A stretch of DNA of 28,573 bases from assembly GCA_037441765.1 (NCBI GenBank), contig JBBIRM010000022.1, positions 1-28,573 of the forward strand, given 5' to 3'. This DNA is from JBBIRM01 sp037441765 (GTDB taxonomy: Bacteria > Desulfobacterota > BSN033 > UBA1163). Numbering within the stretch: position 1 is the stretch's first letter; each line of letters starts with the position of its first letter. The notes under the pieces are model-generated. The model was not told the DNA's origin, did no database searches, and worked only from the letters and a program-made list of their open reading frames with translations. A program made the translations under genes and the position numbers. Shown one piece after another: positions 6,617-14,804 of the stretch.

Positions 6617-8299
6617 TTGGTGAAGAGGACAGGAGAGAACGTGGATATTTTTGAGGAGAAGATCCTTGAAGATGGGGTGAAATCCACCCGTGCATTAATT
6701 CAGAGTTTTCTTCAAACGGTTAAGGCCTTTCGACTTTACGAAACAGGACATCCCATCCTTTCAAAATTCTTAGAGCGACTGAGGAAGGACTTTGACCATT
6801 ACTTTAATGAATTTGATTCCTTCACCCTTCAGGTTGGAGAGCATCGACTCTTCTATCAAGGGAAAGTTGTTTATGAAAGTCAAGATATTAAGGAGAGCCT
6901 TGCCTTCCTATTCTTTAAAGACGGGATACGGGAAATCCAGTTTTCAAAAGGACTGGAGTTTAGGGAAATTCTCGATTTCCTCAACGTGGTCAGGAAAGGA
7001 GAACATGTAAATCGAATGGAGGACGATCTGGTTACCCTTCTTTGGGAGAAAGATTTTTCTCACATCTCCTTTACCACGGTGGATGATTTCTTGGGAGGAA
7101 GTGGCATCTTTGTTCCTGCAACCTGGGAGGATCTGGTCAAAGGATCCGAGTATAGAGGATTTGGGGATGTAGGATTAGGAGAGGGGGTGTTAGATAAGCA
7201 TATCCAACAGGATTTGAATGAGGAAGGGGAGGGGCTAAAACAGATTCTTAACCCTTCCCCAGGACAATCCCTTGCTCAAGCCTGCCAGCTCACTCAGGAT
7301 GAGATGGAAAGTATAAGGCAAGAAGTTGAGCAGGAACAAACCCCAGAATATCTATTTGTCTTAATCAATAACCTTATCGAAATCCTTCTCCATCTCGGTG
7401 AGGATATGGATGCTTATGAGAATATGATCTCTTACTTCGAACGTCTCATCCACTCCCTCCTCGAGCAGAAGGAGATCGAAAAGGTGGTAATGATTTTAAG
7501 AAATCTCAATGAGACAATGGAATCGATGGTGTTAAAGGATAAACAAATATTTGCCATCCATAGGATTCTTGATGCCTCATCCAGTCCCAGGTCTGTTGAA
7601 CTTTTAGGCAAGGCTATGAAAAGCAATAAAGAAGTGAGTCAAGATTCGATCCTCCAATACCTTCAATTTCTTAAGAAAAAGGCCATTGATCCTCTCTGTG
7701 CCCTCCTGGGGGAGATGGAATCAGGGAAATGGCGAAAGGCAATTTGTGATGTTCTGGTTAAACTCTCTCAAGAGGATATTCAGCCCTTAATCAATTACCT
7801 GAAGGATTCAAACCCTTTTCTAATCTGCCATCTCCTTTACATCCTCGGGAGGATTAAACACCCTTCTACATTGAAGTATCTGGGAGGTCTCACGGAGCAT
7901 AAGGATCAAAAGGTCAGGGAAGAGTTGCTTCAAGTTCTCAATAAATTTGGAGTTGAGGGGAAGGATCTGATCCATAAATTTTTGAGCGATCCTTCTCCCG
8001 AGATCAGGGCAAAGGCCTCCATCCTTTTTGCCAGAACGGCGAAGCGAGGAGCCACCCGGCCTTTGATGGAGATCATCCTCTCAGAAGATTTTTTTAAAAG
8101 GGGTTATGAGGAGAAGGCCTCCTTCTTCAGGGCCTTGGCTGAGACAGGTTCCGAAGAAATCATCCCTACCTTGAAGAAGATCTCAAAGAAGCGAAGGTGG
8201 TTCCAAAGAGAGAAGTGGAATGAGATGCGCCTCTGCGCCTCCAATGCATTAAAAATGATCGAGGCTAATAAAAGAGTAGTTAAAGATGCCATCCATTGA
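6617..8299 (+). CDS. HEAT-repeat protein with N-terminal module resembling that of its HD-GYP neighbour
   Basis: A 560-residue soluble protein. Residues about 25-130 form a module (TRALIQSFLQTVKAFRLY, LQVGEHRLFYQGKVVYE, GIREIQFSKGLEFREILDFL) that resembles the start of the next gene's product. A middle helical region follows, and residues about 335-545 are HEAT-like alpha-helical repeats (for example IDPLCALLGEM, IQPLINYLKD, HPSTLKYLGGLTEH, EIIPTLKKISKK). HEAT repeats form protein-binding solenoids, so it is probably a scaffold or adaptor for the signalling proteins around it. The start may be the TTG at 6617 or the GTG at 6620; AAGGAG at 6605-6610 fits either. It is 15 bases from the HD-GYP gene. 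No enzymatic motif is seen. Confidence 0.8.
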   Translation: MVKRTGENVDIFEEKILEDGVKSTRALIQSFLQTVKAFRLYETGHPILSKFLERLRKDFDHYFNEFDSFTLQVGEHRLFYQGKVVYESQDIKESLAFLFFKDGIREIQFSKGLEFREILDFLNVVRKGEHVNRMEDDLVTLLWEKDFSHISFTTVDDFLGGSGIFVPATWEDLVKGSEYRGFGDVGLGEGVLDKHIQQDLNEEGEGLKQILNPSPGQSLAQACQLTQDEMESIRQEVEQEQTPEYLFVLINNLIEILLHLGEDMDAYENMISYFERLIHSLLEQKEIEKVVMILRNLNETMESMVLKDKQIFAIHRILDASSSPRSVELLGKAMKSNKEVSQDSILQYLQFLKKKAIDPLCALLGEMESGKWRKAICDVLVKLSQEDIQPLINYLKDSNPFLICHLLYILGRIKHPSTLKYLGGLTEHKDQKVREELLQVLNKFGVEGKDLIHKFLSDPSPEIRAKASILFARTAKRGATRPLMEIILSEDFFKRGYEEKASFFRALAETGSEEIIPTLKKISKKRRWFQREKWNEMRLCASNALKMIEANKRVVKDAIH

Positions 8300-8314
8300 G
8301 AGAGGAAAAAGAAA

Positions 8315-9793
8315 ATGAATGAGTTAGGACTCCAAGCCCCAAAAAGGAGTTTTAAGTCTGGAGAGGAGATGGACTCCGATCTCTCCCGAATGGGGAATAG
8401 CCTTGTAACGAAATTCCATGTATTGATGAAAATCTCACAGATTTACGATTCGAAAAATGTTGCCCTTAGCCAGTTCATTAAAGAATCGCTCCAAACCATT
8501 AATGGAGTCATTCAGAGGGAAGGAAGCTTCTCACTCAAAATTGTAAAGGATGACCTCTTCCTCAACGACCAACGCCTAAGGTATTCTGTGGAGGGATTTA
8601 CCAGTTTTAAATATCTTCTTACCCAGTGGAAGAAAAGGTTAATTGGAGAAGTTATTTTTAAAGGTACGGCCGATGAAAGAATTCTTAGGGAATTCGTATA
8701 CGCTTTGATGAACCTGGAAGAGGGCCGTGAGGAAAATGCAACTCTTCTCAACCAAAAATTATTCGATAGGGACATCTCAATTATAGAGGTTTACCCCCTG
8801 GAGGTTTTTGAGGGAGAGGAGGAAACTGTTCTTACCCGTAGAGAGGACTTCCGGGAGGTAGCCCAGAAGGTCTTCTTCGAAACAATCGGCACCGTCAAAG
8901 AAATAATCCGCAACATTCAAGGGAAACAATATGCAGATGTGAGGAGGTTAAAAAGACTGGCTCAAAAGGCGGTTCAATTGGTGATCGAGGATGAATCGAT
9001 CCTGCTCGGAATGGCGAGCATCAAGAACTATGATGAATACACATTTAACCACTCCGTTAATGTTTCCATCTATTCCCTCACCATTGGGAAGCGTTTGGGG
9101 TTTTCCCGGGGGATGCTGACCGAGTTGGGAATTACCGCTTTACTCCATGATATTGGGAAATCAAAGATTCCGAGAGAAGTGTTAAACAAACCGGGTTCCC
9201 TCGACGAAGAGGAGTGGGGGTTAATGAAAAAACATCCTCTGATGGGAGTAGAGGCCATCCTCAACTTGAAACAATTGGGCGAGATCAATCCGAGAATGAT
9301 AATCGGAGTCTTCGATCATCATCTCAAAAGCAACCTTTCTGGATATCCAAAACTCTTTCGGAAGAAAAAAGTGAGTCTCTATGGTCGAATCATTCAGATA
9401 GCGGATTCCTATGATGCCATGACCACTCCAAGGATTTATAAGAAAGTTCCTTATACCCCGGAACAGGCCCTGGCCATTATGATGAAGGAGAGAGGGGCCC
9501 ACTTCGATCCCCTTCTCCTTAAGATCTTTATTGGGATTGTGGGAGTCTATCCCATTGGATCCCTTGTCCTTCTCAATACCCATGAACTCGGAATCGTCTA
9601 TAAACCCCATCCTGACCCTCGATGGGCAGACCGTCCAAAAGTTCTCATAATTGACCGAAATGAAGGGAAGCAGATTAAAAAAGAAATGGTCGATCTAACC
9701 GAAATGGATGGGGGGCATTTTAAAAGAAGTATTGTCAAGACGCTGGACCCTTATAAATACCATATCGATATCACAAAATATTTTCTGATTTAA
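8315..9793 (+). CDS. HD-GYP domain protein, probable cyclic-di-GMP phosphodiesterase
   Basis: A 492-residue protein whose residues about 240-420 form an HD-GYP domain. Visible ligands are H246 (FNHSVNVS), H278-D279 (LLHDIGKSKIP), H307 (HPLMGVE), H335-H336, then GYP at 343-345 and D364 in IADSYDAMTT. HD-GYP enzymes hydrolyse cyclic-di-GMP or related dinucleotides. The loop before GYP reads HHLKSNLSGYP, so the HH-to-GYP region differs somewhat from the more common HHE-x-x-D-G-x-GYP. The N-terminal 130 residues resemble the module in the HEAT-repeat protein encoded just upstream; residues about 170-235 are linking helices. No receiver and no membrane segment are seen. This is the third gene of the operon. 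Confidence 0.93.
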   Translation: MNELGLQAPKRSFKSGEEMDSDLSRMGNSLVTKFHVLMKISQIYDSKNVALSQFIKESLQTINGVIQREGSFSLKIVKDDLFLNDQRLRYSVEGFTSFKYLLTQWKKRLIGEVIFKGTADERILREFVYALMNLEEGREENATLLNQKLFDRDISIIEVYPLEVFEGEEETVLTRREDFREVAQKVFFETIGTVKEIIRNIQGKQYADVRRLKRLAQKAVQLVIEDESILLGMASIKNYDEYTFNHSVNVSIYSLTIGKRLGFSRGMLTELGITALLHDIGKSKIPREVLNKPGSLDEEEWGLMKKHPLMGVEAILNLKQLGEINPRMIIGVFDHHLKSNLSGYPKLFRKKKVSLYGRIIQIADSYDAMTTPRIYKKVPYTPEQALAIMMKERGAHFDPLLLKIFIGIVGVYPIGSLVLLNTHELGIVYKPHPDPRWADRPKVLIIDRNEGKQIKKEMVDLTEMDGGHFKRSIVKTLDPYKYHIDITKYFLI

Positions 9794-9828
9794 AGGGGGC
9801 GTTAAGGGAATCTCCCTCGTCAGTCTTT

Positions 9829-11487
9829 ATGAAAGAAGAAGGAATGGATTTTAAGGATTCGACCAAACAGAAAAGGATTATCCTCCATTTGAGATGGGTG
9901 ACGATCATCGTAACCTCTTATCTCATTCTATTTAACCGAGGCATCTCCTCTCCTGAATCGGCCCTCTTACTGCTTATCCTGGGTTACCTCTCTTCTAATC
10001 TCATCGCATATTTCATCCCCACTTCTTATTTTTCAAAACTCTCCTTCTTCTATATTGTTCTTCTCTTCGATACCCTAATGATCTCCTTGGGAATCTACCT
10101 CACCGGTAAATTTGAATCCGATTTCTATCTGGCCTATTTTCTGGTCATCCTCTTTGCCTCAATTGCTCGAAATTTTAAATTGCTCCTTGTAAATTCTATT
10201 GTCATCTGTGCAATTTATGGTTGGACCCTGTGGATGAGGGGATTGGAGCCAAAGGACTTAGAGGAGGGGATCCTTCTGAGAATCCCTTTCATCTTTGTGG
10301 TGACCCTATTTTATGGGTTTCTCACCCAGAGCTTTGAGAAAAGGACCCAAGAGATCAAAAGGGAGTTGAAGGAACTGGAAGAATCCGAAAAACGATATCG
10401 TCAGATTGTGGAGAGCTCACACGATTCTGTGGCCATTTTGGATGAGAAAAATCGGATAAAATTTTTCAATAGAAGGCTGGCTCAACTGACCCAATATTCT
10501 CCGGAGGAGGTATCCGGTATGGCCTTAGAGAGGATCCTGAGAGAGCCGGAACTGGAAACATTTCTTCAAGGATTGGTATCCAATTCGGATGGGAATGAGA
10601 GCGTGATTCGTGAAACGGATATCCTGCGCAAAGATGGGGAGAGTAGAAAGGTAGAGGCCAGTGCCTCTCGATTTTCAATGCCCTCTGGTCAATCCCACAC
10701 CATCCTCTATCTTAAGGATGTGACCGAGAGGAGGCAAATGGAAGAGAGGATGGTTCAGTCAGAAAAGTTGAGGGCCCTTGGTGAACTGGCTGCAGGCGTT
10801 GCCCATGATCTCAATAATGTCTTGGGTGCGATTCTCGGAAGGGCTCGATTGATTAGATTAAGTTTAGGAGAGAAGGGTCAGGGGGCTCAAGGGATGCCAA
10901 AGGATGCCATTCAAAGGGAACTTGGTATTATTGAACGAGCAGCCCTCGATGGATCTCAAACCATAAAGAAGATCCAGGAATTTTCTCGACCTAAGTCAGA
11001 GGATTTTTACTTTCTCCCTCTTAATATCAATGAGATCGTAGAGGAGACCATCGATTTGATGAAGCCAAAGATAAAGGATGAGTCAGAAGAGAAAGGTATT
11101 TCCATTCAGATCCAAAAGGTTGTGGGAGAAGTGGTTCCGGTCATGGGAAATCCTACTGAATTGAGGGAAGTCCTGGTCAACCTCTTTATCAATGCAATGG
11201 ATGCCCTACCCGAGGGTGGGACAATCACCTTCAGGACAGGAATGGAGGGAGGATATGTTTTTATTGAAGTTGGTGACAATGGCATAGGGATGCCCAAATC
11301 CATACAACAACGGATCTTTGACCCCTTCTTTACGACCAAAGGGCTCCATCGGTCAGGACTGGGGCTGAGTATCTCTTATGGAATTATCCAGAGACATCGT
11401 GGTGAGATCTATGCAGAGAGTGAGGAAGGGTTAGGCACTACCTTTATGGTAAGACTTCCAATTGCCGAAGAGAAAAGGGAGGTATAG
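9829..11487 (+). CDS. Membrane PAS histidine kinase
   Basis: A 552-residue sensor kinase with six predicted membrane helices (about 20-36, 44-63, 71-91, 99-113, 117-135, 149-165) and almost no periplasmic domain, so it may sense a membrane-linked signal. A short coiled region (168-188) leads into a PAS domain (about 188-300), then the HisKA box GELAAGVAHDLNN with phosphorylated H326 and an ATPase domain with N box NLFINAMDALPEGG (451-464), DNGIGM (483-488) and GLGLS (510-514). It ends without a receiver; the response regulator is a separate gene 6 bases downstream, its likely partner. The gap to the upstream HD-GYP gene is 35 bases. Confidence 0.95.
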   Translation: MKEEGMDFKDSTKQKRIILHLRWVTIIVTSYLILFNRGISSPESALLLLILGYLSSNLIAYFIPTSYFSKLSFFYIVLLFDTLMISLGIYLTGKFESDFYLAYFLVILFASIARNFKLLLVNSIVICAIYGWTLWMRGLEPKDLEEGILLRIPFIFVVTLFYGFLTQSFEKRTQEIKRELKELEESEKRYRQIVESSHDSVAILDEKNRIKFFNRRLAQLTQYSPEEVSGMALERILREPELETFLQGLVSNSDGNESVIRETDILRKDGESRKVEASASRFSMPSGQSHTILYLKDVTERRQMEERMVQSEKLRALGELAAGVAHDLNNVLGAILGRARLIRLSLGEKGQGAQGMPKDAIQRELGIIERAALDGSQTIKKIQEFSRPKSEDFYFLPLNINEIVEETIDLMKPKIKDESEEKGISIQIQKVVGEVVPVMGNPTELREVLVNLFINAMDALPEGGTITFRTGMEGGYVFIEVGDNGIGMPKSIQQRIFDPFFTTKGLHRSGLGLSISYGIIQRHRGEIYAESEEGLGTTFMVRLPIAEEKREV

Positions 11488-11493
11488 AAAAAA

Positions 11494-11883
11494 ATGGAAA
11501 AGGAGATCCACTCACCTAACCGAACCATTCTTATCATTGATGATGATGAAAGGGTGAGGTCTCTTCTCAGAGATATCCTTCTTTTCGGAGGATACCAGGT
11601 TGTGGAGGCCTCAGATGGAAGATCAGGGACCAAGTATATCGAGAGAGGTGGGTTGGTGGATATGGTCATGACGGATCTGGGAATGCCTGGTATGAATGGT
11701 TGGGAAGTCGTCAGGTGGATCAAAGAGAGGGCCCCGGAAATTCCTGTGGCCCTTGTGACGGGTTGGGGGGTCAATTTAGATGAGGAAAAGATAAGAGAGT
11801 CTGGTGTGGATTGGATTATTGCTAAACCTTTTCAGGTTCATGAAATTCTCGAGACCGTTCAGCTCTTTGTGAAAATAGATTAG
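11494..11883 (+). CDS. Single-domain response regulator
   Basis: A 129-residue receiver with no output domain. The acidic pocket (IIDDDE, D16-D18), phosphoacceptor D61 (MTDLGMPG), switch threonine (VTGWG) and lysine K111 (IAKPF) are all present, so it should be phosphorylated normally, most likely by the adjacent kinase. It closes the five-gene operon. With no DNA-binding domain it probably acts by protein contact, with the HEAT-repeat and HD-GYP proteins as natural candidates. It ends three bases from a convergent gene, leaving no room for a terminator between them. Confidence 0.95.
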   Translation: MEKEIHSPNRTILIIDDDERVRSLLRDILLFGGYQVVEASDGRSGTKYIERGGLVDMVMTDLGMPGMNGWEVVRWIKERAPEIPVALVTGWGVNLDEEKIRESGVDWIIAKPFQVHEILETVQLFVKID

Positions 11884-11886
11884 GGT

Positions 11887-13227
11887 CTAAAGGCCTCTCC
11901 TTCTTTCAACCTTCTCCTCTCGGCATTGGGATCGATTCCATTCCTCTGTTAGCCTTCGAAGAATCTCCTTCTGTTGTTGAATGGCAAAGGAGGCATATTT
12001 TGGGTCCCTTTTCCTATAAGTCCTCTCAATAAAGCGGATCGATCTTTCTGTTGCATTAATTTTTGAAAGGATCATTTCACACTTTTTCAATCCCCAGCGT
12101 GCCTCAATGGAGTCCTCCGGATGGGAGGAGAGCCATAAGTAGTTCTGGTAGACATGATAGAGTGTAACCCCACGATCCTCTGAGATGGGAAGATAGATTC
12201 TTTCCATCCTCTCTTTAAATCTCTCTTGATCCAGTTGGTTCAATTCAATAAACTTATGGAGGTAATCCATTAGGAGTATGATGAAACTATCCCGCCCTGG
12301 CGTGCTGTAGATCTCCCATAATTCTGAGCCTTCCCTACACCCTCCCCTTTGACATCGCCGATAACCAGCCAAAACGATAGGAATCCTCTCCCTTAGGTAA
12401 CCGGCGATGGTGTCAATAAGTTTTTCTGCCCTCTCCTGGGGATCGTACTCCCTGGGATCGATCCTCCTGGCTACTGCTTCTGAATAATCGATATGGCCTT
12501 CATAGAAATGAGAGGAATACTGTTCTTTCGAATAGAATGGGTGTTTATCTGTAGGAAGGTATCTCCACTGACCGTTTTTAAATATCGGCCAGCGAAACTT
12601 AACCAGACCTGAATAAGTGGTTGATTCTGGCCTTGTGGAGAGAAAGTTTCTCTGATTCAATTTTTGAATCTTTGCTGGGTACGAAGATTCCCAGGTCTGA
12701 ACGGGATGTACATGACTTCCATCCAGGATGATCCGGGCGACAATCCCAGAATGGGATTCAGTGATGAAGAAGGGAGTTCCCGGTGTAACAGATTGTGGGG
12801 TAATTTCAATTGGATAGGTATCCAGTGGAAGGGTTCTTGTGGTTGTTTCGGAAAGCATATGGAGAAGAGCCCTGCGGAAGCGCTGGTCCTTATTCCATTC
12901 TTTATGAGTAGGGAGATGGCCCCAGAGAGTAGACCAATGTCCAATGAATTGATGATTCTTAGTGGTGGCTGCTGCTGGAAGATGGGCTATTCTGGCATAA
13001 ATCCACCTGACTGCATAGGGAACATCGGCACAATCCACAGGGATTTTATACCGGAGGAAGAAGTCTTCATCAATATTTTCCTCCACCCATTTGGCAAATT
13101 TAATCTCTTCCTCTATCGTCCATCTACGATCTCCTACTCTCCAGACCTGAGAGGGATGCTCGTGGAGATTTTGTCCAAAACAAAACAGGGGAATAAAAAG
13201 AAAGAAGAGGATCAATAGAATTTTCAT
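11887..13227 (-). CDS. Secreted protein of unknown function, possibly with a papain-like (NlpC/P60 or CHAP) fold
   Basis: A 446-residue protein with a signal peptide (hydrophobic residues 3-18, likely cleavage after CFG). A DCADVPYAVRW motif with C66 near the N-terminus and an SHSGIVARIILDGSHVHP motif with H159 resemble the Cys and His blocks of papain-like NlpC/P60 or CHAP enzymes, which often cut cell-wall peptides. This reading is from motifs only and the spacing is unusual. The remainder (about 240-446) is helical and charged with no domain I recognise. It lies convergent to the signalling operon and divergent from the receiver-kinase gene. No ribosome site precedes the ATG; a promoter-like sequence places the start point within a base or two of the ATG, so a leaderless message is possible. 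Confidence 0.6.
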   Translation of the reverse strand: MKILLILFFLFIPLFCFGQNLHEHPSQVWRVGDRRWTIEEEIKFAKWVEENIDEDFFLRYKIPVDCADVPYAVRWIYARIAHLPAAATTKNHQFIGHWSTLWGHLPTHKEWNKDQRFRRALLHMLSETTTRTLPLDTYPIEITPQSVTPGTPFFITESHSGIVARIILDGSHVHPVQTWESSYPAKIQKLNQRNFLSTRPESTTYSGLVKFRWPIFKNGQWRYLPTDKHPFYSKEQYSSHFYEGHIDYSEAVARRIDPREYDPQERAEKLIDTIAGYLRERIPIVLAGYRRCQRGGCREGSELWEIYSTPGRDSFIILLMDYLHKFIELNQLDQERFKERMERIYLPISEDRGVTLYHVYQNYLWLSSHPEDSIEARWGLKKCEMILSKINATERSIRFIERTYRKRDPKYASFAIQQQKEILRRLTEEWNRSQCREEKVERRRGL

Positions 13228-13234
13228 ATTCTAT

Positions 13235-13264
13235 ATCTTAATGAGGGTTAGCGGGGGTTGTCAA
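13235..13264 (-). promoter_or_regulatory. Sigma70-like promoter for the secreted protein gene
   Basis: On the minus strand TTGACA (13264-13259) and TAAGAT (13240-13235) are separated by 18 bases. The -35 overlaps that of the divergent plus-strand promoter, so the two probably compete. Predicted initiation falls near 13228, next to the ATG at 13227. Confidence 0.45.
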
Positions 13265-13286
13265 TGAGATCAAAATAAGATATTCT
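13258..13286 (+). promoter_or_regulatory. Sigma70-like promoter for the receiver-kinase/NtrC pair
   Basis: TTGTCA (13258-13263) and TATTCT (13281-13286) are separated by 17 bases, giving initiation near 13293 and a short leader with AAGGT before the ATG at 13308. The kinase and activator would thus be made from a housekeeping promoter, as expected for regulators of sigma54 genes. Confidence 0.5.
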
Positions 13287-13307
13287 AAATTAAAAAAGGT
13301 AATTGGG

Positions 13308-14804
13308 ATGGCCCTCCCTATTAGAATTTTAATTGCTGAAGAGGATTTAGATTTCCTTGAAATGATCAAGGAGTCTCTTAGGATGATCGGGGGTCAGTAT
13401 CAGATAGAAACGGTTTTTTCAGGTGAGGGATGTTTAAAAAAACTCCAGGAGGAACGCTTTGATCTGCTCCTGTTGGATCAAAGGCTTCCCGATGGAGAGG
13501 GGCTCGATTGGCTAAAGAAGTTCAATCGAATGGGGATTGGAATTCCCACGATCTTTGTCACAGCCGAAGGGGATTCTAAGTGTGCCATTGAAGCAATGAA
13601 AGAAGGAGTATTCGACTACATTAACCGGTCCCCAGAATGTGCTAAAGCCTTTCCATTTGTTGCGAACAGAGCAGTCCAGGGATTCCATTTGATGGTTGAA
13701 AAGGTTCGCCTTCAGAAAGAATTGATAGAAACAAAGAATTTTCTTGAGTCCATTGTGGAAAGGGCGGGGGATGCAATTTCGGTCGTGGATCTTGAAGGGA
13801 GAGTGATTTATTGGAATGAGGGGGCTGAACGAATCTATGGATATAGAAAAGAGGAGGCCCTTGGGAAAAAGATTTCTGACTTTCTCTATCCCAAGGATGA
13901 GAGGTTAAGGGTAGAAGAAGAAACACTGATGAAAGAGTTAATGATTCGAGTCTGTGAAGGAGAAGTCATTCCCAATGTGGAGGTCAGAAGACAGAGTAAA
14001 GAGGGCAAGGAGATCATTGTGAGCATGACCCTTTCTCCCCTTCGGGACGTAGAAGGTAAAATCATTGGGATAACCCGAATCTGTAAAGATATTACTCAGG
14101 TGAAGAAGGCAGAGGAACGATTGCTCCTGGCAGAAAGGTTGACTTCCCTCGGAGAACTCACGGCAGGAGTGGCCCACGAACTTCGAAATCCGTTGGCTGG
14201 AATCAAGATCAATACTCAGATCCTTTTAAGACGAAAGGATCTCTCCGAAATGGAGAGAAAGCTTCTTAAAGGTACGGAAGAAGGGATCGAGAAGATTCAG
14301 AAGATCGTAGAGGATATGCTCCATTTTGCCAAGCCTAAATCAGCCGAATTTAGAGAGGCAGAAATGAATCGAGTGGTAGAGGAGAGCTTAGAGATCTTTC
14401 AAACAAAGCTGAAGAAGGCCAATATTTCTCTGGAATTTTTAAAAGGAGAGGGATTGCCCAAAGTCTGGATCGACGTCCATCAGATTCAACAAGCCCTCAT
14501 CAACTTGATGCTTAATGCCATTCAAGCCATGGAAAAGGGAGGAAGATTAAGGATTAGAACTTATCAAGATTGGGAGCGGGTGGCCGTGGAGGTGAAGGAC
14601 ACTGGGATTGGGATTCCATCCTCCCATCTTAAGAAAATTTTTGATCCTTTCTTTACTACAAAATCAGAAGGAACAGGTTTAGGGCTTTCCATTACCCTTA
14701 AAATCTTAGAGGCTCATGGGGGGACGATTGATGTTCAGAGCACGGAGGGGCAAGGTTCAACGTTTACACTTTTTCTCCCGGTAAGAGGAGGCCATGCAAT
14801 TTAA
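13308..14804 (+). CDS. Soluble receiver-PAS-histidine kinase
   Basis: A 498-residue protein with an N-terminal receiver (1-125), a PAS domain (about 142-265), the HisKA box GELTAGVAHELRNP with H290 and an ATPase domain (N box NLMLNAIQAMEKGG 399-412, DTGIGI 431-436, GTGLGLS 455-461). There are no membrane segments, so it reads a cytoplasmic signal. The receiver keeps phosphoacceptor D57 (LLLLDQRLPDG) and switch T85, but the nearly invariant lysine is replaced: FDYINRSPE has N106 where FDYLxKP is expected, so its switching may be altered. The gene overlaps the NtrC-type gene by 11 bases, marking a kinase-regulator pair. Confidence 0.93.
   Translation: MALPIRILIAEEDLDFLEMIKESLRMIGGQYQIETVFSGEGCLKKLQEERFDLLLLDQRLPDGEGLDWLKKFNRMGIGIPTIFVTAEGDSKCAIEAMKEGVFDYINRSPECAKAFPFVANRAVQGFHLMVEKVRLQKELIETKNFLESIVERAGDAISVVDLEGRVIYWNEGAERIYGYRKEEALGKKISDFLYPKDERLRVEEETLMKELMIRVCEGEVIPNVEVRRQSKEGKEIIVSMTLSPLRDVEGKIIGITRICKDITQVKKAEERLLLAERLTSLGELTAGVAHELRNPLAGIKINTQILLRRKDLSEMERKLLKGTEEGIEKIQKIVEDMLHFAKPKSAEFREAEMNRVVEESLEIFQTKLKKANISLEFLKGEGLPKVWIDVHQIQQALINLMLNAIQAMEKGGRLRIRTYQDWERVAVEVKDTGIGIPSSHLKKIFDPFFTTKSEGTGLGLSITLKILEAHGGTIDVQSTEGQGSTFTLFLPVRGGHAI

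Noticed and set aside
12664..13218. A 184-codon plus-strand open frame opposite the secreted protein gene
   Set aside because: The minus-strand frame has a signal peptide and coherent motifs; the plus-strand product is low in recognisable structure and has no plausible start signal.
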